Numbered from the stretch's first letter, positions 17,507 to 27,234 are shown. The stretch: DNA of 57,498 bases from a bacterium (GCA_021815785.1 JAKAZS010000006.1:1-57498); one strand, 5' to 3'. The notes: a model not told the origin generated them from the sequence alone. Numbers and translations are program-made.

Positions 17507-17805
17507 AAATGTTAAGTCTGTTTGTTAAATACATTTTAATACTATAACATTATAAATTTTGTCCAATCAAAATGTTACATATTGACTTCTGTATAAAGGA
17601 TATGAAAAGTTTATTAATCAATAGTAACTAGCATTAAAAGTATCCTGGTATTTAATCGGTTTTAAGAAACTTAATATTACTTAAAAACCAAATTTTTATT
17701 TGCTTAACTTTGCTAAATTTAATTTGCCAAAAACATGCTTTATATGGTTAATATGAATACATATGTAATTTAAATTTTTTTTTGAGTAGATGCATTGAGT
17801 TTAAG
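17507..17805. promoter_or_regulatory. Divergent control region of the cobalamin locus
   Basis: The 299 bases between cbiP (minus) and cbiB (plus) must hold the promoters of both transcripts. I searched by eye for a B12-box riboswitch and found nothing resembling its conserved core. One feature stands out: GGTTTTAAG (17658-17666) pairs with CTTAAAAACC (17680-17689), with one extra A, across a 13-base loop, and is followed by an A/T-rich aattttta. It could be an operator dyad or an attenuator-like hairpin. Confidence 0.45.
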
Positions 17806-18717
17806 ATGAAAATTGTTTTAATATGTGTTTTGGCTTTTATCTTGGATTGGATATTAGGCGAATGGCAATACTTTCATCCTCTAGTAGGTTTTGGAACCAT
17901 TGCTAATAATCTTGAAAAAGTCATTAATCAAGGTAAATTTTTAAAAATTAAAGGTTTAATAGCGGTGTTGATTTTAGTTTTACCTCTACCATTATTTATA
18001 AGTTTTAAATTACCTGATAATTTATTTGGCCAATGTATAAGTGTTTTATGTCTTTATTTGGCTGTAGGAGCTAAAAGTTTAAAAGAGCATAGTTTAACTG
18101 TGGCTACGGCTCTTGAGCAAAAAAACTTAAATTCAGCGCGTCAAAACTTAAGTTTAATTGTTAGTCGTGATACTACAAATTTAAATGAGCATTCAATAGT
18201 TAAAGCAACTATTGAATCTGTTTTAGAAAATGGCAATGATGCGATTTTTGCACCATTATTTTGGTTCGTTCTGGCTGGACCAGCTGGCGCTATATTATTT
18301 CGCATAGTTAATACGCTTGATGCAATGTGGGGATATAAAAATATAAAATTTTTTGATTTTGGCTGGGCGGCAGCCAAAGCTGACGATCTGATGAACCTGA
18401 TTCCAGCGCGCTTAACCGCTTTTAGTTATTGTGTTTTAGGTGATTTTAAACAGGGAATTATATGTTGGCTCACTCAAGGTAATAAATGGTATTCACCTAA
18501 CGCCGGACCAGTTATGGCTAGTGGTGCGGGAGCCTTAAATTTAGCCTTAGGCGGTAATGCTGTTTATGATGGCGTCGTAAAAGTTAGACCTAAGCTTGGT
18601 GCTGGTCGAGAGCCAATTCTTAATGATATTTATTTGGCTATCAGTTTAATTGATAAAACAATTTATTTATGGCTATTGGTAATTTTAATATTTAATCTAC
18701 TGGTGAATTTATGTTAA
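17806..18717 (+). CDS. cbiB: Adenosylcobinamide-phosphate synthase (CbiB)
   Basis: CbiB is the membrane enzyme that joins aminopropanol (phosphate) to adenosylcobyric acid. The product (303 residues from the ATG at 17806) has the family landmarks ILDWILGEWQYFHPLVGFG at the N-terminus, SRDTTNLNEHSIVKATIES, NDAIFAPLFWF and GAGREP near the C-terminus, and several membrane helices. A TTG eight codons earlier (17782) is possible, but the ATG puts the conserved hydrophobic N-terminus in the usual place. It overlaps the next gene by 7 bases and begins the 15-gene cobalamin run. Confidence 0.93.
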   Translation: MKIVLICVLAFILDWILGEWQYFHPLVGFGTIANNLEKVINQGKFLKIKGLIAVLILVLPLPLFISFKLPDNLFGQCISVLCLYLAVGAKSLKEHSLTVATALEQKNLNSARQNLSLIVSRDTTNLNEHSIVKATIESVLENGNDAIFAPLFWFVLAGPAGAILFRIVNTLDAMWGYKNIKFFDFGWAAAKADDLMNLIPARLTAFSYCVLGDFKQGIICWLTQGNKWYSPNAGPVMASGAGALNLALGGNAVYDGVVKVRPKLGAGREPILNDIYLAISLIDKTIYLWLLVILIFNLLVNLC

Positions 18718-19697
18718 ATCATGGCGGCGCTATCAGCAAAGTTGCCTTAAATTACAATATTCCTGTTAGTGAGTGGCTAGATTTATCTACGGGAATCAAT
18801 TTAAATGGTTATGTTGTAAATGATATTCCTGCTAGAGCGTGGCTTAAATTACCAGATTGTGATAATGAACTTATTCAAGCCGCTAAATTGTATTATAATA
18901 CTGAATTTTTATTAAGTTGTAATGGTTCACAATCGGTTATTCAGTTATTACCACGTTTAAGAAATGTATCTAAGGTTGGCCTTGTTTTTCCTAGTTATAA
19001 TGAACACGAGTATGCTTGGTCTAAATATAATCATCAAATTAATCATATTGATCCGGATAATATATTACAGGCCGCTTATGATAATGATGTAGTAATAATT
19101 TGTAATCCTAATAATCCAAGTGGCCGATTTTATGAAGTTGAAGAACTTTTAGAATGCCACAGTATCTTAATGACCAAAAAAGGTTGGCTAATTGTTGATG
19201 AGGCTTTTATTGATACTGATAAAGCTTATAGTTTAACTAGTTTAGCAGATAAACAGGGCTTAATCGTCCTAAGGTCGATTGGTAAATTTTTTGGCTTAGC
19301 TGGAGCTAGAGTAGGTTTTGTTGTTGCTGAACCTACATTTTTAGAACTTATTCAAAATGAATTAGGCCCATGGTGCGTGGCTGGGCCTTCTCAATATATT
19401 GTTACTAAAGCATTACTGGATACAAGATGGCAAAGTGAAAATATTTTAGACTTACAACAACGTAGCCAGCGTTTAAGAAAAATACTTCTATTAAATAATT
19501 TAAGTATAGCCGGTAGTACCAATTATTTTCATTGGATTATTAATGATAAGGCTTATTTAATTCAAAATATGTTAGCTAAACAAGCCATTTGGATTAGACA
19601 TTTTGATAACCCGTTAAGTGTTCGCATAGGTATTCCAGCCTTAGAAAGTGATTGGGAAAAGTTACAATTGGCTTTAAAAAAAATTAATACTGTTTAA
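18711..19697 (+). CDS. cobD: L-threonine-O-3-phosphate decarboxylase (CobD type), PLP-dependent
   Basis: The enzyme makes aminopropanol phosphate, the linker that CbiB attaches. It is a fold-type I aminotransferase-like protein of 328 residues. The start LNHGGAISKVA, NPNNPSGRFY, VDEAFID and the PLP lysine (Lys192) in RSIGKFFGLAGARVGF are all present. Its frame overlaps the end of cbiB, so the substrate-making and substrate-using steps are translationally coupled. Histidinol-phosphate aminotransferase is the related alternative; the N-terminal HGG motif and operon context favour CobD. Confidence 0.92.
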   Translation: MLNHGGAISKVALNYNIPVSEWLDLSTGINLNGYVVNDIPARAWLKLPDCDNELIQAAKLYYNTEFLLSCNGSQSVIQLLPRLRNVSKVGLVFPSYNEHEYAWSKYNHQINHIDPDNILQAAYDNDVVIICNPNNPSGRFYEVEELLECHSILMTKKGWLIVDEAFIDTDKAYSLTSLADKQGLIVLRSIGKFFGLAGARVGFVVAEPTFLELIQNELGPWCVAGPSQYIVTKALLDTRWQSENILDLQQRSQRLRKILLLNNLSIAGSTNYFHWIINDKAYLIQNMLAKQAIWIRHFDNPLSVRIGIPALESDWEKLQLALKKINTV

Positions 19698-19841
19698 ATT
19701 ACCTTTAAGAATGGTTTGTTTCATTTCAAGAATATAATAAGTTTTATTTAATTGAGTAATAAACTGACTATTTTTAAATTATTATTTAGGATAGTTTAAA
19801 TTCACGTTCTGAAGCTTTTGAAATCGAACCAAATCACAGTT

Positions 19842-22800
19842 ATGACCCAAAATAACGCTAATAATATTGTCTTATTAAGTCATAGTGACACAGATTTAAT
19901 TACTTTGGCTAAAGTCATTGAATTACTGCCTAATAATTTCCCCGAAATTCAAGGCTTTAACTTACAGTCATTTCATGAAGATATAACCAAATTGGGTGCT
20001 ATATTAACAAAAGCTAATCTTATTATCGTTCGCTTGCTTGGCAACCTGGAGTCAATCAATAATTTTAAAATATTATTAGAAGATTTAAAAGATAAAGGTA
20101 AACACTTAATTGTTTTAAGTGGCTGCCTAGAATTTAACCCCGAATTTAATTATTTAAACCACAATGATTATTCTATAGTCGAATCGGTTAATAGTTATTT
20201 TCAAGCAGGTGGCTTCAATAATATGATTCAGTTATTTAAGTTTTTAAGTGATAAATTGTTTGGCTCTGAATATGGTTATCTTGAAGCAGAAAGTATTCCG
20301 ATGCACGGCTTTTATTATCCGCAATATAGTGGTAACGACTTTGATTTTGATGCCTTTAGAAAAATAAAAAGATATAAAGCCTCAGTCTTAATTGTTTTTT
20401 ATCGAGCTCATTATGTTAGTGGTAATGTTGATTTTATAAATCAACTGGTAGACAAGTTGAATAAGATTGGGTTAGATGCTTTGCCAGTATTTACTGCATC
20501 TTTAAGTGTTGTTGATAATGATTTTAAGATTCCGCTAGCACTTAAATTTTTAGGAGAAAATCCTGATAATAAAGTTGATATTATAATTAATACTACATCA
20601 TTTTCAGTTGCTAAATTGGGAGCTAATAGTCTTGATGCTCAGTCGGATAATTATCAAAGTCTATTTAATATACCTGTTTTGCAAGCTATTATAAGCTCTA
20701 TGGATATTAAAGAGTGGCAAAATTCAGCACGCGGGTTAAATCCTTTAGATACGGCTATGAATATTGTAATACCAGAATTTGATGGAAGAATCATAACTAA
20801 ACCGATTGCCTGTAAGGAAAAACAACAGCATATTAATTTGGAATTTTCGCTCCATAAAGCTATTGATGATAGAATTGATGCGGTTTGTAAACTGGCAAAA
20901 AAATATTGTAATTTAAAGCATAAAGATAATACTAATAAAAAAATTGCCTTTATCTTTACTAACTCAAGTGCTAAAGCCGCACAAATTGGTAATGCCGTTG
21001 GTCTTGACTCGGCTGCTTCATTAATAAATATTCTTAAAGCTATGGGAAAGACTAATTATAATGTAGGGCAATTTCCTCATACTGGTACTCAAATGTTGCA
21101 ACAATTGATTGAAGCCGGATCTTATGATACCGAAATATTAACTCAAGAACAATACAGTAAGGCTTTAGGTAGTGTCAGTTTAGATTTGTATCAGTCCTGG
21201 TTTAATGAATTACCCATAAAATTACAAAATGATATGATTGAACAATGGGGTTTGCCCCCTGGAATGGCTTATCATTACAAGGACAGCTTAATGGTAGCGG
21301 GACTTATTTTTGGTAATATGGCAATTTTATTACAGCCGCCAAGAGGTTACGGCATGGATCAAGATGCTATTTATCATAAACCCGATTTGCCACCAACGCA
21401 TCACTATTTGGCTGTTTATCGTTGGCTTAAAGAAATATTTCAGGCTGATGCTATAATTCACGTGGGCAAACATGGAACACTTGAATGGTTGCCGGGTAAA
21501 GGTGTTGGTTTGTCAAATAATTGTTTCCCTGATGCTGTTTTAGCTGATTTACCATTGTTCTACCCTTTTATAATTAACGATCCTGGCGAAGGCTGTCAGG
21601 CTAAACGACGCAGTCATGCAGCTATTGTTAATCATATGATGCCGGCTATGACTACGGCTGATACTTATGGTAGTATGGCAGAATTGGTTCAATTAATTGA
21701 TGAATACTATCAGTTGGAATTACTAGATCCATCTAAGTTACCAGCACTTCAACAACAAATTTATGATCTTATTCAACAAGCTAATTTAGAATATGATTTA
21801 GAAGTCTTATTAGCCGCTGAATTAAATGAATTAAATGAATTAAATGAATTAAATGAATTAAATGAATTAAATGAATTATATCAGGAGCCAGTAATAAGGA
21901 CTAATTTAGAGCCTAAATTAACTGATACTAATATTAAAAGTCAATTAGAAAAATTAAACAGTGTTAAATTTTCACATTTAATACAAGAAATTGATGGCTA
22001 TTTATGTGAATTGGGTCTAGCTCAAATACGTAGTGGCTTGCATACATTAGGTGTTGCTCCATGTGGCAATGACTTAGTCGATACCTTATATTCCTTAACC
22101 CGACTGCCAAATATTGATATTCCTAGTTTGCAAGCTATACTGGCTCAATATTTCAATTTTGACTTAAATGAATTACTAACCCAAAAAGGCAATAAAATTA
22201 CGAATCGAAGTAATCACGTGACTACCTTAGCTGGTAAAAATATCGTTACTTATAGTGATGCGCTTGAAGCAATTGATAAATTAGGTCATGATTTAATCTA
22301 TGAGTTAATGCTTAATAATTTTACGCTTAATAGCATTAATCTTTGTATTAATAAAATATTACCTACAGCTGATGACGAAAACAAATTGATTATTAGTGAA
22401 ATACACTCAATTTTTGAATACATTTGTCTTAATATTTATCCTAATATTTTAAATTGTAGTTTGGAAATTGATAATTTACTAAAAGGCTTAAATGGTCAAT
22501 TTATTCCACCTGGACCTAGTGGTGCTCCTACCCGAGGGATGGTTCATATTTTACCCACGGGACGAAATTTTTATTCAGTTGACCCAAACACATTGCCGTC
22601 CATGTCTAGTTGGCAAACAGGTCAATTCATGGCAGATAAAGTTATTCAACGTTATTACACTGATACTGGAGAATATCCTAAAACAATTAGTATTAGTATT
22701 TGGGGTACAAGCGTAATGCGCACCCATGGTGATGACATTGCTCAGGTCTTAGCTTTAATGGGCGTTCGGCCAGTATGGCAGAAAGAAAATCGGCGTTTGA

Positions 22801-23771
22801 CTAGTTTAGAAGTAATTCCTTTAGCTGAACTTAAACGCCCACGTATTGACGTGACTACTAGAATTAGTGGCTTTTTTCGAGATGCTTTTGGTAATTTAAT
22901 TTCTTTATTAGCTAACGCCGTAAATATTGTCATTGAACAGGATGAACCCTTAAACTTAAATTATATTAGAGCTAACTATCTTGAGGACTTAAGTAGTTAT
23001 ATTGCCATGGGTATGCCTGAAATTCAAGCTAAGGCTAAAGCAAAATATCGAATTTTTGGTTCTAAGCCAGGTAGTTATGGTGCGGGTATTTTACCATTGA
23101 TCCAAGAAAAAAACTGGCAAAATTGTGATGATTTTGCCAGAGTCTATATTAACTGGGGTGGGTATGCTTATAGTCATGAGGACTTTGGGCAAGAGGCTTT
23201 TGATGTTTATAGTTTAAGATTAAAAAATACCCAAATAGCTCTTCATAATCAAGATAATCGTGAACATGATATTTTTGATAGTGATGACTATTTTCAGTAT
23301 CATGGTGGTATGATTGCTACTATTAAAAGTTTAAGCGGAAAGACCCCGATGAGTTATTTTGGTGACAGTCAAAATCCTCAAAATGTAAAAGTTAATGATT
23401 TAAAACAAGAAGTTAATAAAGTTTTTCGTACTCGGGTTATTAATCCTAAGTGGCTTGATAGCATTCTCAGACATGGATATCGTGGTGGCGTTGAACTTAA
23501 TGCAACGGTTGATTATTTGTTTGGCTATGATGCTACCGCTAACGTTTTAGAAGACTGGATGTATGAAGCAGTTGCCCAAAACTATGTTCAAGCTAAAGAA
23601 ATTCAAGAATTCTTTCAGGCCAATAACCCGTGGGCTCTTATGGCTATATCGCAAAGACTACTTGAAGCAATTGCTCGAGGAATGTGGGTTAATCCTAGTC
23701 AAGAAACCGTCGAGGAGTTAAAACAAATTTATTTACACACAGAAGACCAATTAGAGGCTAATAATAAATGA
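19842..23771 (+). CDS. cobN: CobN-type cobaltochelatase large subunit
   Basis: CobN is the large porphyrin/corrin-binding chelatase subunit, homologous to ChlH/BchH. The protein has about 1309 residues, in the family range. Landmarks are VGLDSAASLINILKAMG, HVGKHGTLEWLPGKGVGLS, NDPGEGCQAKRRSHA, PPGPSGAPTRGM, SIWGTSVMRTHGDDIAQ and HGYRGGVELNATVDYLFGYDAT. I use the ATG at 19842; a TTG at 19818 would add eight residues, and neither has a strong ribosome-binding site. An in-frame ELN repeat sits near residue 660. The 3' end overlaps the fused AAA-VWA chelatase gene by 4 bases, so the two probably form the enzyme together. CobN and ChlH cannot be separated by motif alone, but the corrin context decides. 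Confidence 0.94.
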   Translation: MTQNNANNIVLLSHSDTDLITLAKVIELLPNNFPEIQGFNLQSFHEDITKLGAILTKANLIIVRLLGNLESINNFKILLEDLKDKGKHLIVLSGCLEFNPEFNYLNHNDYSIVESVNSYFQAGGFNNMIQLFKFLSDKLFGSEYGYLEAESIPMHGFYYPQYSGNDFDFDAFRKIKRYKASVLIVFYRAHYVSGNVDFINQLVDKLNKIGLDALPVFTASLSVVDNDFKIPLALKFLGENPDNKVDIIINTTSFSVAKLGANSLDAQSDNYQSLFNIPVLQAIISSMDIKEWQNSARGLNPLDTAMNIVIPEFDGRIITKPIACKEKQQHINLEFSLHKAIDDRIDAVCKLAKKYCNLKHKDNTNKKIAFIFTNSSAKAAQIGNAVGLDSAASLINILKAMGKTNYNVGQFPHTGTQMLQQLIEAGSYDTEILTQEQYSKALGSVSLDLYQSWFNELPIKLQNDMIEQWGLPPGMAYHYKDSLMVAGLIFGNMAILLQPPRGYGMDQDAIYHKPDLPPTHHYLAVYRWLKEIFQADAIIHVGKHGTLEWLPGKGVGLSNNCFPDAVLADLPLFYPFIINDPGEGCQAKRRSHAAIVNHMMPAMTTADTYGSMAELVQLIDEYYQLELLDPSKLPALQQQIYDLIQQANLEYDLEVLLAAELNELNELNELNELNELNELYQEPVIRTNLEPKLTDTNIKSQLEKLNSVKFSHLIQEIDGYLCELGLAQIRSGLHTLGVAPCGNDLVDTLYSLTRLPNIDIPSLQAILAQYFNFDLNELLTQKGNKITNRSNHVTTLAGKNIVTYSDALEAIDKLGHDLIYELMLNNFTLNSINLCINKILPTADDENKLIISEIHSIFEYICLNIYPNILNCSLEIDNLLKGLNGQFIPPGPSGAPTRGMVHILPTGRNFYSVDPNTLPSMSSWQTGQFMADKVIQRYYTDTGEYPKTISISIWGTSVMRTHGDDIAQVLALMGVRPVWQKENRRLTSLEVIPLAELKRPRIDVTTRISGFFRDAFGNLISLLANAVNIVIEQDEPLNLNYIRANYLEDLSSYIAMGMPEIQAKAKAKYRIFGSKPGSYGAGILPLIQEKNWQNCDDFARVYINWGGYAYSHEDFGQEAFDVYSLRLKNTQIALHNQDNREHDIFDSDDYFQYHGGMIATIKSLSGKTPMSYFGDSQNPQNVKVNDLKQEVNKVFRTRVINPKWLDSILRHGYRGGVELNATVDYLFGYDATANVLEDWMYEAVAQNYVQAKEIQEFFQANNPWALMAISQRLLEAIARGMWVNPSQETVEELKQIYLHTEDQLEANNK
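21819..21878 (+). repeat. In-frame 9-base tandem repeat inside cobN (six perfect copies)
   Basis: The unit gaattaaat is repeated six times without change from 21819 to 21872, followed by a partial copy (gaatta) to 21878. It encodes Glu-Leu-Asn six times and then Glu-Leu-Tyr. The unit is a multiple of three, so slippage changes the loop length without shifting the frame. It lies in a poorly conserved insertion between the TYGSMAELVQLIDEYYQ region and the HLIQEIDGYL region. Confidence 0.95.
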
Positions 23772-25714
23772 ATAAAATATACCCATTTTCAGCAATTGTC
23801 GGTCAGGATCAGTTAAAACAAGCGTTATTGCTTTGTGCTATTAATCCGGCTATTGGTGGCGTATTAATTATAGGTGATAAAGGTACGGCCAAAAGTACGG
23901 CTGCTAGAGCTTTAGCTAATTTATTACCGTTAATTAAGGCTAATCCTAACTGTGCCTACAATTGTGAACCTGATAATTTTGCTGCTGAATGTCATATTTG
24001 TCATGATAATCTTGATTTTAACCTCATTTCTAGTCCTTTTATTAATTTGCCTATTGGCGCTACTGAAGATAAAATAATTGGTACAATTGACCTTGAAAGA
24101 ACAATTAAAGAAGGAAAACGCGTTTTTCAACCTGGTTTACTAGCCAATGCCAATCGCGGAGTTTTGTATGTTGATGAGGTTAATTTACTGCCAGATAATT
24201 TAGTTGATATCCTTTTAGATGTAGCTGCTATGGGTGTTAATCTTGTGGCTAGAGATGGTATTATAATAAAACATCAATCTAAATTTACACTGATTGGTAC
24301 CATGAATCCTGAAGAAGGTAATTTAAGACCGCAGTTATTAGATAGATTTGGTCTTATGGTTGAAGTTCAGGCTTCAATTGACCCTGAAATTAGAACTGAA
24401 ATAATTAAACGTAGATTAAAATACGAAAGCTGTCCTGATAATTTCTTTGATATTTGGCACGTTACCGAGCTAGAATTAAAAGAACAGATTCTAAGAGCTA
24501 TAAATATTTTGCCCAATGTACAGTTATCCGATAATTTACTGTCATTTATTAGTCTGATTTGCTGTAAATTAGGCATTAAAAGTTTAAGGGCTGATATTAC
24601 TATTTCTAAGGCTAGTAAAACTTTGGCTGCTTTAGATAATCGATTAAAGGTAAATATTGATGATATTCATATAGCAAGTAAGCTTGTGCTTCCACATCGA
24701 AAACGCATTGGTCTCAATGATTCACAGGGCCTAGATAATGAATTGTTAAATGATTTAATTAATGAAGCTAAAGGGCAATCATCAACTAACAAGATTGAAT
24801 CAACAAAATCGCAATTGGATAATTCGCCTGTTAACACCGAAAATTTATCCGATAATAAATCAAATATATCTATTCGAGCAAGTGATAATGATCAAAGTAC
24901 TCATATACCATCAATTGTAAATACTGATTTGAGATTTAATTTAAACAGTAAAAATAATTTAGCTTTAAGCGGGAGTACTAGTAAAGTTAATAATCATAGG
25001 CGCGGTCATTTTATCAAAGCTATTCCAGATGAAAACCCTATTAAATTAGCTGTTAATGAGACCATTAATCATAGTTTATTAAGACATGGAAATAAACTTG
25101 AGGTCGAAAAGCAGGACTTTCACCGTCAGGAATTAATGAATAAACAGGCCAATTTAATTATATTTATTGTTGATGCATCAGGTTCAATGTCGGCTTTAAA
25201 GCGAATGGAAGTAGTAAAAGGGGCCGTACTATCACTTTTAACTGACGCCTATCAAAGAAGAGATAAAGTTGCTGTGGTAAGTTTTAAGGGTAATGATGCT
25301 AAACTAATTTTACGTCCAACCAAGTCAATAGATTTAGCAAAAAACCAGTTGACTGTTTTAGAAACTGGTGGGACTACACCTTTGGCCGCAGCGATTAATT
25401 TTGGCGTTAAACAAGCCATTTATTCTTTAAAGGAAAATTTAGATCCACTTATTATTTTTCTGACTGATGGCAAAGCCAATGTTAATTTTAATCCTAATAT
25501 TTCCCTTGAAGCTGATCTGGCTCAAGAAGCTTTAAAATTTAGTTCTTTAAATTTAAGATCCATAGTTATTGATACTGAAGATGGACCCGTTTGTTTTAAT
25601 AAAAGTGTTAGCTTGGCGAAGTTATTAAAGTCACAATATCTTAAATTAGATAAACTTACCAGTGAAAGTTTAACTTTGGCTATTAATAATTATTGTTTGC
25701 AAAGTGATTTTTGA
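23768..25714 (+). CDS. Fused ChlI-ChlD-type chelatase motor subunit (AAA+ and VWA)
   Basis: This 648-residue protein joins an AAA+ ATPase resembling ChlI/BchI to a ChlD-like von Willebrand A domain. Walker A is GDKGTAKST (36-44), Walker B is VLYVDEVNLL (near 135), and the conserved GTMNPEEGNLRPQLLDRFGL follows. A low-complexity linker (about 335-440) separates the halves. The MIDAS motif DASGSMS is near 469, with GGTTPLAAAI later. Four cysteines between Walker A and Walker B (about 58-77) are notable. It starts within the cobN stop (4-base overlap). It is the ATP-driven partner of CobN, in place of CobS-CobT. Confidence 0.94.
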   Translation: MNKIYPFSAIVGQDQLKQALLLCAINPAIGGVLIIGDKGTAKSTAARALANLLPLIKANPNCAYNCEPDNFAAECHICHDNLDFNLISSPFINLPIGATEDKIIGTIDLERTIKEGKRVFQPGLLANANRGVLYVDEVNLLPDNLVDILLDVAAMGVNLVARDGIIIKHQSKFTLIGTMNPEEGNLRPQLLDRFGLMVEVQASIDPEIRTEIIKRRLKYESCPDNFFDIWHVTELELKEQILRAINILPNVQLSDNLLSFISLICCKLGIKSLRADITISKASKTLAALDNRLKVNIDDIHIASKLVLPHRKRIGLNDSQGLDNELLNDLINEAKGQSSTNKIESTKSQLDNSPVNTENLSDNKSNISIRASDNDQSTHIPSIVNTDLRFNLNSKNNLALSGSTSKVNNHRRGHFIKAIPDENPIKLAVNETINHSLLRHGNKLEVEKQDFHRQELMNKQANLIIFIVDASGSMSALKRMEVVKGAVLSLLTDAYQRRDKVAVVSFKGNDAKLILRPTKSIDLAKNQLTVLETGGTTPLAAAINFGVKQAIYSLKENLDPLIIFLTDGKANVNFNPNISLEADLAQEALKFSSLNLRSIVIDTEDGPVCFNKSVSLAKLLKSQYLKLDKLTSESLTLAINNYCLQSDF

Positions 25715-25728
25715 GTGTTGGTATTAAA

Positions 25729-26562
25729 ATGGATAATTTCCCGCAAAATTTACAAGAACATGATTCTAGCTCTAACCAAGGAATTGTTTATTTAATTGGT
25801 GCTGGACCTGGTGACGTAGAACTTTTGACATTGCAAGCGGTAAGAATTTTGAAACTTGTAGATTTAATTTTAATTGATAGTTTGGTTAATCCAGAAGTTC
25901 TGCAATTTGCTAGACCCGATGCTCAAATAATCAATGTTGGTAAAGGCTGTGGTAAAAAATCAACACCTCAACCTGTTATTAATGATCTAATGGTAAATAA
26001 TGCTAGGCTGGGAAAAAAAATTGCCCGCTTAAAAGGCGGTGATCCCTTTATTTTTGGTCGAGGTGGTGAAGAACTTGAATATTTGCATAATAATGCTATT
26101 AAGACGCAGATTATTAGCGGGATTACATCAGGCAGTAATGTTCCGGCTTGTTTGGGTATACCGTTAACGCATCGTGATTATGCTCAATCGGTTATTTTCA
26201 TTACTGGCAGCTCCAAGAATCATACTGTTAATGTGGTTTGGAAAGATATCGCCAAACCTGACAACACTATTGTTATATTTATGGGTTTATTTAAAATTAA
26301 AGAAATTGTAACCAGTATAATTGAAGCCGGAATGCCTGCTTTAATTCCAGCTGCGGCTATTGAAAATGGTAGCCGGAAATATCAAAGGCAGATATTGGAC
26401 TGTCTTAAGGATTTACCTGAATTAGTTAATAAAGCTCAATTTATAAGCCCAACTTTAATTGTTATCGGTAAGGTTGTTACTTTATCGCCATTGTGGAAGA
26501 CTGAAAATTCATCATCTACCTCTTCTCCTTTAATTAATTCTCAAAGTGTGGTACAGTTATGA
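25729..26562 (+). CDS. cobA: Uroporphyrinogen-III C-methyltransferase (SUMT)
   Basis: CobA adds two methyl groups (C2 and C7) to uroporphyrinogen III to give precorrin-2, the entry to corrin and siroheme. The 277 residues show the tetrapyrrole methylase pattern: VYLIGAGPGDVELLTLQAVRIL at the start, RLKGGDPFIFGRGGEE (SAM/substrate loop), and SGITSGSNVPACLGIPLTHR. I start at the ATG at 25729; the TTG at 25711 would overlap the previous stop by 4 bases and add six residues ahead of a variable, polar N-terminus. It lacks the CysG dehydrogenase/chelatase half. Confidence 0.95.
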   Translation: MDNFPQNLQEHDSSSNQGIVYLIGAGPGDVELLTLQAVRILKLVDLILIDSLVNPEVLQFARPDAQIINVGKGCGKKSTPQPVINDLMVNNARLGKKIARLKGGDPFIFGRGGEELEYLHNNAIKTQIISGITSGSNVPACLGIPLTHRDYAQSVIFITGSSKNHTVNVVWKDIAKPDNTIVIFMGLFKIKEIVTSIIEAGMPALIPAAAIENGSRKYQRQILDCLKDLPELVNKAQFISPTLIVIGKVVTLSPLWKTENSSSTSSPLINSQSVVQL

Positions 26563-27230
26563 TTTATTGTGTTGGTGTTGGTCCTGGTGATAAAAAACAT
26601 ATAACTAATTATGCAGTTGAATTAATTAGCAATGCTGATGTAGTTGTTGGGTTTGAGTACGTCTTAAAAATAATTGAAACTTATCTTAAATCCAACACTA
26701 AAACCTATGTTTTAACTTATAAAATTCAGGTTAGTAAACTTGAAGAAATTGCCAGGCTCCATCACCAGGGTCTAACAGTGATTGTTGTTTTTATGGGCGA
26801 TATTCATTTTAGTGGCTTTCAATTGCTCGAACGAGTTGAATTAGCATGTGGACATAATGTTGAAACGGTTCCGGGAATTTCTTCAAGCCAAATCTTAGCA
26901 TCTAGAGCCAGAGTTTGTTTTGACGAAACTAGTTTTATCACCTTTCATCGACGTGGCAATATTGAACCTTTTAAAAAGCATTTAATTAGTATTTTGAATG
27001 ATAATCGCAATGCTATAATTATACCTAGACCATTTGATTTCATGCCTAAAGATATTGCGTGTTTTTTGTTGGATAATGGTATTGATACCACTCATCAAGT
27101 CGAGGTGTGGGAAAATTTAACCCAAGCTGAAAGCTGTTGGACTGGTTTTCTTAAGGATTTAAATCAAGATTTTAGTGATATAAGTATTATGTTAATTCGT
27201 TGTTTAGTACCAATTGTCAGTCAACTATAA
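26559..27230 (+). CDS. cbiE: Precorrin-6Y / cobalt-precorrin-7 C5-methyltransferase (CbiE), no CbiT domain
   Basis: CbiE methylates C5 of the macrocycle. The 223-residue product is one tetrapyrrole-methylase domain: IYCVGVGPGDKKHITNYAVELI, ADVVVGFEYVL, VVFMGDIHFSG, VPGISSSQILASR. It ends right after this domain. The decarboxylating methyltransferase half (CbiT), which is fused to CbiE in CobL proteins or encoded next to it, is absent here and in the rest of the locus. It overlaps cobA by 4 bases. Confidence 0.93.
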   Translation: MIYCVGVGPGDKKHITNYAVELISNADVVVGFEYVLKIIETYLKSNTKTYVLTYKIQVSKLEEIARLHHQGLTVIVVFMGDIHFSGFQLLERVELACGHNVETVPGISSSQILASRARVCFDETSFITFHRRGNIEPFKKHLISILNDNRNAIIIPRPFDFMPKDIACFLLDNGIDTTHQVEVWENLTQAESCWTGFLKDLNQDFSDISIMLIRCLVPIVSQL

Positions 27231-27234
27231 AATA

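Noticed and set aside
19818-19841. TTG start of cobN, eight codons upstream of the ATG
   Set aside because: No ribosome-binding site supports it. The ATG at 19842 is kept, though the choice is uncertain.
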